From contig UQRU01000116.1 in NCBI GenBank assembly GCA_900543475.1, forward strand, positions 1 to 6,636: 6,636 nt of DNA. The letters are read 5' to 3'. Below are positions 1 through 5,848 of the stretch, one piece after another (positions within the stretch are counted from its first letter, which is position 1; each line of letters starts with the position of its first letter). The position numbers and the translations under genes are program-made. The notes below the pieces were generated by a model. The model was not told the DNA's origin, made no database searches, and saw nothing but the letters and a program-made list of their open reading frames with translations. This DNA is from an uncultured Eubacteriales bacterium (GTDB taxonomy: Bacteria > Bacillota > Clostridia > Christensenellales > CAG-138).

Positions 1-198
<198 letters not shown>

Positions 199-870
199 TT
201 ATGCCGCCTTCTTTCTCTTGCGGAACCGATCCACCGCCAGGTCGATAATGAAAAACAGCAGCATCCGCGCCCATAGGAACAAGGGGGTGATCCCATAATT
301 GATAAAGGCATATACCGGATCGAACAGGGAAAAGACCAGACCGGGCAGCATAGTCCCCCCGGCCAGGGCCCCCATATAAGCCACCCTACGCCCCAAGGAA
401 AGGTTGCATTTGCCCATCTGCTTAAGCAGCAGCAGGCCTAGGAACCCCAAGTTGCTTAGGAGCAAAATGAAGCCATCCAGCGTTTCCCAGGCATCGGTCA
501 AACGGAAATGGATGGCGACGGCGGTTTCCATCTGTTCCAGCTGTCCCCCTGTCAAGGGAAAAAAGGCGTTAGCGCTCCACAGGAAGGCGGCGCTGAGGAT
601 GCTCAAGCCGGTCAGCAGGGCCAATAGCCATAGGGCCAGCGTCCGAAGCCGCCGCAGATTTTTAAGGGACGTCTCCTGGCCGTAGAGGATGCCGTCCAGG
701 TCGGTTTCATAAACCTCCGCCAGGGCCAGAAGCATATGGATATCCGGCTGGGTCCGTTGGGACTCGTAGCTGGAGAGGGCTTGCCGGGTTATATGGAGCT
801 TTGCAGCCGCCTGTTCCTGGGTCAAGCCCTTTTGCAGCCGCAGCTGCCGCAAATTTTCGCCGATGGTCAT
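199..870 (-). CDS. XRE-family HTH regulator with membrane-embedded C-terminal domain
   Basis: A predicted 223-residue protein. Residues about 4-62 form a Cro/C1-type helix-turn-helix: GENLRQLRLQKGLTQEQAAA, then the recognition helix around ITRQALSSYESQRTQP, with the usual LLALAEVYETDLDGIL tail. After a short basic linker (KNLRRLR) come about four hydrophobic segments (about 76-98, 133-150, 165-184, 195-214). A very basic C-terminus (RFRKRKKAA) is probably cytoplasmic. This fits the known class of Gram-positive XRE proteins anchored in the membrane; what the membrane part senses or partners with is unknown. The start codon is preceded by GGGAGGTGATG, a strong ribosome binding site with suitable spacing. 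The gene lies downstream of leuS on the same strand but is separated by a terminator and has its own promoter, so it is probably a single-gene unit. Target genes cannot be inferred; autoregulation is possible. Confidence 0.85.
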   Translation of the reverse strand: MTIGENLRQLRLQKGLTQEQAAAKLHITRQALSSYESQRTQPDIHMLLALAEVYETDLDGILYGQETSLKNLRRLRTLALWLLALLTGLSILSAAFLWSANAFFPLTGGQLEQMETAVAIHFRLTDAWETLDGFILLLSNLGFLGLLLLKQMGKCNLSLGRRVAYMGALAGGTMLPGLVFSLFDPVYAFINYGITPLFLWARMLLFFIIDLAVDRFRKRKKAA

Positions 871-890
871 GGTCTCATCACCTCCCGGTC

Positions 891-920
891 AGGATAGCGT
901 TTCTGCTTCCCCTACGTCAA
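891..920 (-). promoter_or_regulatory. Sigma-A-type promoter of the XRE gene
   Basis: On the minus strand TTGACG (920-915) is followed after 18 nt by TATCCT (896-891). Transcription would start near 884, giving a very short leader of about 14 nt in which the ribosome binding site lies almost at the 5' end. The -35 matches 5 of 6 consensus bases and the -10 matches 4 of 6. Inferred from sequence only. Confidence 0.6.
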
Positions 921-1002
921 GCAATGGTTTGTTGCGCCCGGGGATTGGGGGGAAATCCAAGGCTGGGGCAGGCTGTCCATGCCGCGCCCAAACCGGCCCC
1001 CT

Positions 1003-1042
1003 TATAAAATGAGCCGGCGGGAAGCGTGCCATCCCACCGGCT
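1003..1042 (-). terminator. Intrinsic terminator of leuS
   Basis: Read on the minus strand, AGCCGGTGGGA (1042-1032) pairs with TCCCGCCGGCT (1022-1012) as 11 bp including one G-T wobble, around a 9-nt loop. It is followed by CATTTTAT. It begins 20 nt after the leuS stop codon and precedes the XRE promoter, so it should separate the two transcripts. Confidence 0.8.
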
Positions 1043-1061
1043 TGGTATTATTTGGGCAGGC

Positions 1062-3479
1062 TTACCCCACCACGATGTTCACGATGTTCTTTACCACGAT
1101 CACCTTGCGGATGGTCTTGCCCCGGGTAAAGTTCTGTACCTCCGGGAGGGCGAGGGCTTTTTCCTGGATGGCGTCCTTGTCCATATCCGCAGGCAACTCC
1201 ACCCGGGCCCGGATCTTGCCGTTGACCTGGATGCCGTATTCCACGGTCTGCTGCACCAGGGCGCTTTCATCCCAGGTGGGCCAGGACGTGGCATACAGGG
1301 GGGTCTCATAGCCCAGCAGCTCGTTCATCTCCTCGCAGATGTGGGGCGTCACCGGGGATAGGATGGTGAGCAGGGTGTGGAGCTCCTCTTTGGTCACATC
1401 CCCCTTGGCGTAAAATTCGTTCACCAGGCTCATCATGGCGGCGATGGCGGTATTGTACTTCATCCGCTCGTAGTCCTCGCTCACCTTCTTGATGGCCCCA
1501 TGGACCGCCGCCTTCAGCTCCGGCCGGATGCCTTCCGCCGGGGAAAGCATGTCCTGCAGCCGCCATACCCGGTCCAGGAACCGGCGGCAGCCCCGGGCGC
1601 CGGTGGTGCTCCAGGGGATGGGCTGGTCAAAGGCGCCCATGAACATCTCATAGAGCCGGAAGGAATCCGCCCCCATCTCCTGGACGATGTCGTCCGGATT
1701 GATGACATTGCCCCGGGATTTGCTCATCTTGTCCCCGTTTTCCCCCAGGATCATGCCGTGGCTGGTGCGCTTGCGGTAGGGCTCCGGGGTGGAGACCACC
1801 CCGATGTCGTAGAGGAATTTATGCCAGAACCGGGAATAGAGCAGGTGCAACGTGGTATGCTCCATACCGCCGTTGTACCAATCCACGGGCATCCAATAAT
1901 CCAGCGCCTCCTTGCTGGCCAACGCCTGGTCGTTATGGGGATCGCAGTAGCGCAGGAAATACCAGCTGGAGCCCGCCCAGTTGGGCATGGTGTCGGTCTC
2001 CCGCTCCGCAGGGCCGCCGCACTTGGGGCAGGTGGTATGGATCCAGTCCGTGGCCCGGGCCAGGGCGCTGGAGCCATCGTCGCTGGGCTCGTAGTTTTCG
2101 ATCTCCGGCAGGGTCAGGGGCAGCTGGTCATAGGGCAGGGGCACCCAGCCGCATTTGTCGCAATGCACCAGGGGGATGGGCTCGCCCCAGTAGCGCTGCC
2201 GGGAAAATACCCAATCCCGCAGCTTATAGTTTACCTTCCGATGGCCGATGTGCTCCTTCTCCAGGTAGTCCTTCATGGCTTCGATGGCGTCCTCCACCTC
2301 CATGCCGGTGAGGAACCCGGAATTCACCATCTTGCCGGTGGCGCAATCCGTAAAGGCTTCCTTCTCCACATCCCCGCCGGCCACCACCTCGATGATGGGC
2401 AAGCCGAAGGTGCGGGCAAATTCCCAGTCGCGGGTATCATGGCCGGGCACCGCCATGATGGCGCCGGTGCCGTAGCTCATCAATACATAGTCGGATACCC
2501 AGATGGGGATCTGCTTGCCGTTCACCGGATTCACGGCCATGACCCCTTCCAGGGGCACGCCGGTCTTATCCTTGACCAGCTCGCTGCGCTCAAAGTCGCT
2601 CTTGCGGGCCGCGGCCTGCTGATAGGCCTTGACCGCCTCCAGGTTCTTGATCCGGCCCGCCTCCCCCCACTTTTTGATGAAGGGATGCTCCGGGCTCATA
2701 ACCATGTAGGTGACCCCGAACAGGGTGTCCGCCCGGGTGGTGAACACGGTGAGGATATCCTCGCTGTCCGCCACCTTGAAGTCCACTTCCGCGCCTTCGC
2801 TGCGGCCAATCCAATTGCGCTGCTGGGTCTTGACCCGCTCGATATAATCCACCGTATCCAGGTCGTCGATAAGCCGCTGGGCATAGGCGGTAATCTTGAG
2901 CATCCACTGGCTGCGGATCTTCTGGATCACCGGGCCGCCGCACCGCTCGCATACCCCTTCCACCACCTCTTCGTTGGCAAGGCCCACCTTGCAGCTGGTG
3001 CAGAAGTTGATGGGAATCTCCGCCTTATAGGCCAGGCCCTTTTCATAGAGCTTGAGGAAGATCCACTGGGTCCATTTATAGTAATTGGGGTCCGTGGTAT
3101 TCACTTCCCGGGACCAATCGAAACTGAACCCCAGCCGCTTGAGCTGGGAGCGGAAGCGCTGGATGTTCTGGGCCGTCACCTTGGCGGGATGCTCGCCGGT
3201 CTTGATGGCGTAGTTTTCCGTGGGCAGGCCAAAGGCGTCGTAGCCGATGGGGTAAAGGACGTTATAGCCCTCCATCCGCCGCTTGCGGGCGATGATGTCC
3301 AACGCCGTATTGGAGCGGGGATGCCCCACATGCAGCCCTGCGCCGCTGGGGTAAGGGAACTCGATGAGGGGATAGAACTTGGGCAGGGTATGGTCCTCCT
3401 TGGCTTCAAAGCAATGGGCTTCCTCCCACCGGGCCTGCCATTTGCGCTCCACCTGGTCATGATCGTAACGAATCGACAT
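1062..3479 (-). CDS. leuS: Leucyl-tRNA synthetase (class I, with CP1 editing domain)
   Basis: A complete 805-residue enzyme charging tRNA-Leu with leucine in the cytoplasm (EC 6.1.1.4). Visible landmarks, numbered from the chosen start: HVGH (50-53), the class I HIGH signature, in PYPSGAGLHVGHP; a first zinc knuckle with Cys160/163 and Cys177/180; the CP1 editing domain with TTRADT (247-252) and MAVPGHDTRD (342-351), whose Asp348 lies in the conserved HD motif; a second CxxC pair (440/443 and 484/487); the catalytic stretch DWYNGGMEHTTLHLLYSRFW; KMSKS at 584-588; an anticodon-binding helical domain; and a small C-terminal domain (VNGKIRARVELP). The start was set at MSIRYDHDQVERKW because GGAGGAAAGCT lies directly upstream and the family N-terminus begins there; an in-frame extension to 3581 would run through the leader terminator. 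Transcription is controlled by the upstream T-box. Length is normal and no key motif is missing. VPGHDTRD replaces the more usual VPAHDQRD, and the catalytic region resembles the DWYNGGMEHT subtype rather than the E. coli type. Confidence 0.97.
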   Translation of the reverse strand: MSIRYDHDQVERKWQARWEEAHCFEAKEDHTLPKFYPLIEFPYPSGAGLHVGHPRSNTALDIIARKRRMEGYNVLYPIGYDAFGLPTENYAIKTGEHPAKVTAQNIQRFRSQLKRLGFSFDWSREVNTTDPNYYKWTQWIFLKLYEKGLAYKAEIPINFCTSCKVGLANEEVVEGVCERCGGPVIQKIRSQWMLKITAYAQRLIDDLDTVDYIERVKTQQRNWIGRSEGAEVDFKVADSEDILTVFTTRADTLFGVTYMVMSPEHPFIKKWGEAGRIKNLEAVKAYQQAAARKSDFERSELVKDKTGVPLEGVMAVNPVNGKQIPIWVSDYVLMSYGTGAIMAVPGHDTRDWEFARTFGLPIIEVVAGGDVEKEAFTDCATGKMVNSGFLTGMEVEDAIEAMKDYLEKEHIGHRKVNYKLRDWVFSRQRYWGEPIPLVHCDKCGWVPLPYDQLPLTLPEIENYEPSDDGSSALARATDWIHTTCPKCGGPAERETDTMPNWAGSSWYFLRYCDPHNDQALASKEALDYWMPVDWYNGGMEHTTLHLLYSRFWHKFLYDIGVVSTPEPYRKRTSHGMILGENGDKMSKSRGNVINPDDIVQEMGADSFRLYEMFMGAFDQPIPWSTTGARGCRRFLDRVWRLQDMLSPAEGIRPELKAAVHGAIKKVSEDYERMKYNTAIAAMMSLVNEFYAKGDVTKEELHTLLTILSPVTPHICEEMNELLGYETPLYATSWPTWDESALVQQTVEYGIQVNGKIRARVELPADMDKDAIQEKALALPEVQNFTRGKTIRKVIVVKNIVNIVVG

Positions 3480-3505
3480 AGCTTTCCTCCGTGCTGCGTA
3501 TTGAC

Positions 3506-3546
3506 AAAAAAACAGGGCTTCCATCTCCCCAAGAGACGGAAGGCCC
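3506..3546 (-). terminator. T-box regulatory terminator
   Basis: On the minus strand GGGCCTTCCGTCTC (3546-3533) pairs with GAGATGGAAGCCC (3527-3515), with one bulged C and one G-T pair, around a TTGGG loop. It ends in a run of seven T (3512-3506). The AAGAG at the start of the T-box sequence is complementary to CTCTT in the 5' arm and loop of this hairpin. Antiterminator and terminator are therefore mutually exclusive, as expected for this riboswitch class. Confidence 0.9.
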
Positions 3547-3804
3547 GCGGTACCACTCTTCTTGACGCAAAGCGCGCCCACTCTTTCCTTTAACGCAGGA
3601 ATACGCCGACGCCTACTCGGGTTCAGCGCCGGGGCTCAGCGGCGAGGTTGGGCTTGCTTCCATACCGCCTTGCAGCCAACGGCGGCTCTCTGGAATGGAA
3701 GGGACAGCCTACTGCTCCGCGTCCACGCCGGGACTATACAGGAAGGGGCGACGCCTAGGCTTTCGGACGCATCCGAAAAAAGGCGGGGGCTCCCCTCCTC
3801 CGTT
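3506..3804 (-). promoter_or_regulatory. T-box riboswitch leader of leuS (Leu, CUC specifier)
   Basis: The leader senses uncharged tRNA-Leu and allows leuS transcription when leucyl-tRNA is scarce. Read 5' to 3' on the minus strand, it shows a 5' segment with a hairpin (stem TTTCGGA/TCCGAAA, loop TGCG; 3777-3760) and then a Stem I-like region with GAGCAGTAGG (AGTA motif, about 3716-3707). Next is the distal AGAGAG and loop region (about 3692-3665). The 3' arm follows with CAACCTCGCCGCTGAG, in which CTC (3646-3644) is the likely specifier codon for leucine. A small hairpin near 3601-3585 comes next, then the T-box sequence AAGAGTGGTACCGCGGG (3560-3544). The TGGT in this bulge would pair with the tRNA acceptor end; its T suits discriminator base A73 of tRNA-Leu. 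The terminator follows. The 5' end is inferred from the promoter. Confidence 0.92.
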
Positions 3805-3810
3805 CTTTCA

Positions 3811-3839
3811 ATTATATTTTGCACAAACCGAAAAGTCAA
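3811..3839 (-). promoter_or_regulatory. leuS promoter
   Basis: On the minus strand TTGACT (3839-3834), a 17-nt spacer and a perfect TATAAT (3816-3811) form a near-consensus sigma-A promoter. Predicted start is near 3804, giving a leader of about 325 nt to the leuS start codon, enough for the complete T-box. It overlaps the divergent promoter of the PHP gene. Confidence 0.85.
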
Positions 3840-3847
3840 GCTATAAT
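3819..3847 (+). promoter_or_regulatory. Promoter of the PHP-family phosphatase gene
   Basis: A perfect TATAAT (3842-3847) has a weak -35, TTGCAC (3819-3824), at 17-nt spacing. Start near 3854 gives a leader of about 42 nt that contains a TGGCCC/GGGCCA hairpin with a 3-nt loop (3859-3873) just before the AGGAGG site. The element interlocks with the leuS promoter: its spacer contains the leuS -35 and its -35 lies 2 bp from the leuS -10. Confidence 0.65.
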
Positions 3848-3895
3848 AGTCCTTGCCATGGCCCTCTGGGCCAAACTTTACCAGGAGGCTTTCCT

Positions 3896-4675
3896 ATGCT
3901 AGATTATCATATGCACTGCCAATATTCCGCCGATTCCCCCGCGTCCCTCCGGACCCAGCTGGAGGCAGCCCAGGCCGCTGGCCTGCAGGAGATCTGCTTC
4001 ACCGACCACGTGGACTTCGACGGCTCGGGCCTGCCCCCTGCGGACATCGCCGCCCGGGACCGGGAGCTTCAGGCCCTGCTGCCGGATTATCCCGCGCTCA
4101 CCGTCCGACGGGGGGCGGAGGTGGGCATGAAGGATGCCGCCACCGCCCAGGCAGCTTGGCAGGCCATCGGCCAGCTGGAGCTGGATTTTATCATCGGCTC
4201 CGTCCATATGGTGGATGGGGTGGATTCCTATTACCCCGCCTTCTTTGAAGGCCGAACCAAGGCGGAAAGCTGTCAGGCTTACCTGGCGGCCGTGCTCCGG
4301 GGGCTGGAGGCCACCCCCTATATCAGCGTGCTGGGCCACTATGACTTCTGCTGCAAATTCTCCCCCTATCCGGACCGTTCCATGTCCTATGCCGTTGCCC
4401 CAGCGCTCTTTGACGCCATCTTCCGCCATCTGATCCAAAATGGCAAGGGCCTGGAGATCAACACCTCCCCCTGGCGGGACGGCCCCAGCTGGGGCCTGGA
4501 TATCCTCTCCCGCTATCGGGCGCTAGGCGGGGAATTCGTCACCGTGGGGGCGGACGCCCACAAGCCCGGCCAGGTGGGCCGCCGCATCGGCGAGGCCCTG
4601 GACCTGGCCCGGGCCGCAGGCATCCCCTATGTGGCCACCTTCCAGGCCCTGCAGCCCACCCTGCACCGGCTATAA
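3896..4675 (+). CDS. hisJ: PHP-domain histidinol-phosphatase family protein
   Basis: A 259-residue metal-dependent phosphoesterase of the PHP superfamily, best matching the HisJ/YtvP type of histidinol-phosphatase (histidine biosynthesis, EC 3.1.3.15). Metal ligands expected for the fold are all present in order: HMH (H5, H7), TDH (D37, H38), Glu75 in GAEVGMKD, His104 in IIGSVHMVDG, His148 in VLGHYDF, and Asp220/His222 in GADAHKPGQVG. Length is typical of the family and no signal peptide is visible, so it should be cytoplasmic. The start at 3896 has AGGAGG (3883-3888) seven bases upstream and leads directly into the first metal-binding motif; an upstream in-frame extension to 3695 reads through the leuS leader and is not credible. 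No other his genes are nearby, so the substrate is inferred from family membership; a different phosphoester substrate is possible. Confidence 0.88.
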   Translation: MLDYHMHCQYSADSPASLRTQLEAAQAAGLQEICFTDHVDFDGSGLPPADIAARDRELQALLPDYPALTVRRGAEVGMKDAATAQAAWQAIGQLELDFIIGSVHMVDGVDSYYPAFFEGRTKAESCQAYLAAVLRGLEATPYISVLGHYDFCCKFSPYPDRSMSYAVAPALFDAIFRHLIQNGKGLEINTSPWRDGPSWGLDILSRYRALGGEFVTVGADAHKPGQVGRRIGEALDLARAAGIPYVATFQALQPTLHRL

Positions 4676-4717
4676 ACATGCCGCCCAGCTTGCCCAACGT
4701 CCACGGGGGGGCGGCGG

Positions 4718-4748
4718 GCGCGCGATGCGCGCACAACGGCAAGGGGCC
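4718..4748 (+). repeat. GC repeat unit core, copy A
   Basis: A 31-nt core consisting of GCGCGC-GAT-GCGCGC followed by ACAACGGCAAGGGGCC. It matches copy B at 28 of 31 positions (differences at 4726, 4734 and 4742). Its GGGGCC end runs into the hairpin at 4743-4770. Confidence 0.7.
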
Positions 4749-4784
4749 GGGGGCCTGTGGCCCCCGCCCCCCGCCCTTTGTTTT
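4743..4784 (+). terminator. Possible terminator hairpin of the PHP gene
   Basis: GGGG-C-CGGGGGCC pairs with GGCCCCCG-CCCC around a TGT loop (4743-4770): 12 bp with one bulged C. A moderately T-rich stretch, CTTTGTTTT, follows at 4776-4784. The gap of about six bases between stem and T-tract is wider than ideal, so efficiency is uncertain. Confidence 0.4.
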
Positions 4785-4786
4785 AG

Positions 4787-4820
4787 GGGCCCCGCCCCCC
4801 CAGGGCGGGCCCCGCCCCCC
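4787..4820 (+). repeat. Two identical 14-bp GC blocks
   Basis: GGGCCCCGCCCCCC occurs at 4787-4800 and again at 4807-4820, separated by CAGGGC. The 20-bp period is visible directly. It sits between the two copies of the larger repeat unit. Confidence 0.65.
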
Positions 4821-4865
4821 AAACCAGCCCGCCCCGCTGCCCCACCGCCCCGGGGGGGGGGGGGG

Positions 4866-4896
4866 GCGCGCGAGGCGCGCAAAACGGCACGGGGCC
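4866..4896 (+). repeat. GC repeat unit core, copy B
   Basis: GCGCGC-GAG-GCGCGC followed by AAAACGGCACGGGGCC, 148 bp downstream of copy A and directly after a run of 15 G. Three substitutions separate it from copy A. As in copy A, the GGGGCC end is the 5' arm of a long hairpin (4891-4923). Confidence 0.7.
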
Positions 4897-4923
4897 GCGC
4901 CCGCCATGGGGGGGCACGGCCCC
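4881..4923 (-). terminator. Possible terminator hairpin of aroD
   Basis: On the minus strand GGGGCCGTGCCC (4923-4912) pairs with GGGCGCGGCCCC (4902-4891) over 12 bp with one G-T wobble. It is followed by GTGCCGTTTT (to 4881). It lies about 40 bp past the aroD stop codon. The stem is fully paired only as minus-strand RNA; the plus-strand version has a C-A mismatch. The T-tract is short and offset. Confidence 0.4.
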
Positions 4924-4964
4924 GCAAACGCCGCCCCCCTGCCCCGGCGTTGGGAGCAAGCCCG

Positions 4965-5708
4965 TCAGGGTCCATAAAGCAACCCCAGCGTCCGGGCCAA
5001 TTCCTCCACCGGGGGCTGCCCCGGGGCGCTTTCCCCGGCGGCTGCGCCAAAGGTGAGGCAGGCGCCGAACAGGCCCCCGCACAGCCGGGAGGCCATGCCC
5101 AACCGGCCCATGCTCATGGTGATCAAGGGCACGCTGAGCCGTTGGCCTGCCTCCTGGGTAGCCGTGAGCAGGGCCAGTACATCCTCCGGCGTCTGCGGGG
5201 TCACTGCCAGCTTCACCACATCTCCGCCGCCATCTTCCATACGCAACAGGGTCTGTACCATCAGGGCCACCGATGGCGTACCCAGGAAGTCATGGCAAGA
5301 AAATACCGTCTTGCACCCGGCTTCCCTGGCTCCCCGGCCCAATTGGGCCGCCAGCTTTTGCCCCCGGTTCCATTCGATGTCCACCAGGTCCGCCCCGGCC
5401 CGGGCTGCCGCCAGGATGGCCGCAGCATAGTCCAAGGGCGCCAGGCCGCCTCCCTGCTTTTCCGCCGGTGTACGATAGGTAAAGATCAGAGGCCTGTCCC
5501 CCAACGCTTCCAAAATGGCTGGCAACAGGCTTTCAGGGCCGCCCTCCAGGGGCGCCGCCAAATCATACCGCCATTCCCCTATGTCCACCGGCAATCCAGC
5601 TAAGGTTGCCGCCTCCTGCAAGATCAGCCTCCGTTCCTGCCCCACCAGGGGCGCGCACAGCCAGGGCCTGCCCTGCCCCAATATCCTTCCCCGAATCCCT
5701 ACGGGCAT
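4965..5708 (-). CDS. aroD: Type I 3-dehydroquinate dehydratase
   Basis: A 247-residue cytoplasmic enzyme converting 3-dehydroquinate to 3-dehydroshikimate in the shikimate pathway (EC 4.2.1.10), by a Schiff-base mechanism in a TIM barrel. Active-site motifs are complete: EWRYD (45-49), FTYRT with Glu83 (76-83), VDIEW (109-113), His139 in CHDF, the Schiff-base lysine Lys166 in DVVKLAV, MSMGRLGMASR (198-208) and the C-terminal SAPGQ (227-231) in LTFGAAAGESAPGQ. Length is standard. The residues after Glu83 read KQGGG where many homologues have EGGE directly, a small variation in the loop near the active site. The start has AAGGAAGGGG upstream (minus strand, about 5722-5713). The gene stands alone rather than in an aro operon: convergent with the PHP gene, divergent from hsp20. 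Confidence 0.95.
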   Translation of the reverse strand: MPVGIRGRILGQGRPWLCAPLVGQERRLILQEAATLAGLPVDIGEWRYDLAAPLEGGPESLLPAILEALGDRPLIFTYRTPAEKQGGGLAPLDYAAAILAAARAGADLVDIEWNRGQKLAAQLGRGAREAGCKTVFSCHDFLGTPSVALMVQTLLRMEDGGGDVVKLAVTPQTPEDVLALLTATQEAGQRLSVPLITMSMGRLGMASRLCGGLFGACLTFGAAAGESAPGQPPVEELARTLGLLYGP

Positions 5709-5734
5709 ATGATCCCCTTCCTTTCTATAAAAAG

Positions 5735-5766
5735 GGTATCACAGCCCGCAAAAAGCCGCAAGTCAA
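5735..5766 (-). promoter_or_regulatory. Tentative aroD promoter
   Basis: On the minus strand TTGACT (5766-5761) is a good -35. The best -10-like sequence, GATACC (5740-5735), is 20 nt away, longer than the preferred 17, and matches only 3 of 6 bases, though a TG lies just upstream of it. An AT-rich block upstream of the -35 (about 5767-5798) could act as an UP element. Either the promoter is weak or I have mis-chosen the -10; TATAGA near 5724-5729 is an alternative. Confidence 0.35.
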
Positions 5767-5805
5767 CTTTTAATTACGAAAATTTATGACAAATTTGACG
5801 GCATT

Positions 5806-5831
5806 TTGCCGGAATGTTGAGATTGCGGCAA
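5806..5831. repeat. Inverted repeat upstream of hsp20
   Basis: TTGCCG (5806-5811) and CGGCAA (5826-5831) are inverted with 14 bp between them. A smaller overlapping hairpin, CGGC-ATTTT-GCCG, lies at 5799-5811, and GTTGA...TCAAC flanks at 5816-5839. They sit just upstream of the hsp20 -35 (5849). This is a possible operator in the aroD/hsp20 intergenic region. It does not match the CIRCE element (TTAGCACTC-N9-GAGTGCTAA), and only a poor CtsR-like half-site is present nearby. Confidence 0.3.
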
Positions 5832-5848
5832 ACTTCAACTCCAACCTA

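Larger units (their letters stand above)
4701..4964. repeat. Extremely GC-rich intergenic repeat element between convergent genes
   Basis: The 289 bp between the PHP stop codon and the aroD stop codon are nearly all G and C. They contain two diverged copies of one unit: a GCGCGC-NNN-GCGCGC palindrome, then ANAACGGCANGGGGCC, then a long GC hairpin. They also hold two identical 14-bp blocks 20 bp apart and 15 consecutive G (4852-4866). Open frames here on both strands have highly skewed Pro/Arg/Gly/Ala composition and no family resemblance, so I read the region as noncoding. Hairpins on both sides suggest a bidirectional terminator role. The repeated unit suggests a dispersed genomic repeat family. 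Part of the homopolymer length could be sequencing error. Confidence 0.6.

Noticed and set aside
3480..3581. N-terminal extension of LeuS to an ATG at 3581
   Set aside because: The extra 34 codons run through the T-box antiterminator and terminator. The start at 3479 has a GGAGG site and matches the family N-terminus.
1377..3593. A 738-codon plus-strand open frame antisense to leuS
   Set aside because: It mirrors leuS almost entirely, has no ribosome binding site or recognisable domain, and shows the His/Gly/Pro/Ala-rich composition typical of a shadow frame in GC-rich DNA.
3760..3784. Intrinsic terminator at the TTTCGGA/TCCGAAA hairpin
   Set aside because: On the leuS strand the T-run precedes the stem rather than following it, and on the plus strand the stem is followed by A, so it cannot act as a standard terminator.
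3695..3895. N-terminal extension of the PHP protein
   Set aside because: It would cover the leuS leader and both promoters; translation starts credibly at 3896 behind AGGAGG, right before the HMH metal motif.
4718..4896. CRISPR-like repeat-spacer arrangement
   Set aside because: Only two diverged 31-nt copies 148 bp apart, with hairpins between them and no cas genes; not a CRISPR array.
4629..5603. A 324-codon plus-strand frame, and the minus-strand frames over 4539-5082
   Set aside because: They cover the GC-rich repeat and the antisense of aroD; the composition is extreme (Pro/Gly/Arg/Ala) with no domain and no ribosome binding site.
5782..5800. CtsR operator on the minus strand (CGTCAAA...TGTCATA)
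   Set aside because: Only one half-site is good and the spacing is 2 rather than 3 bp; no ctsR or clp gene is present.
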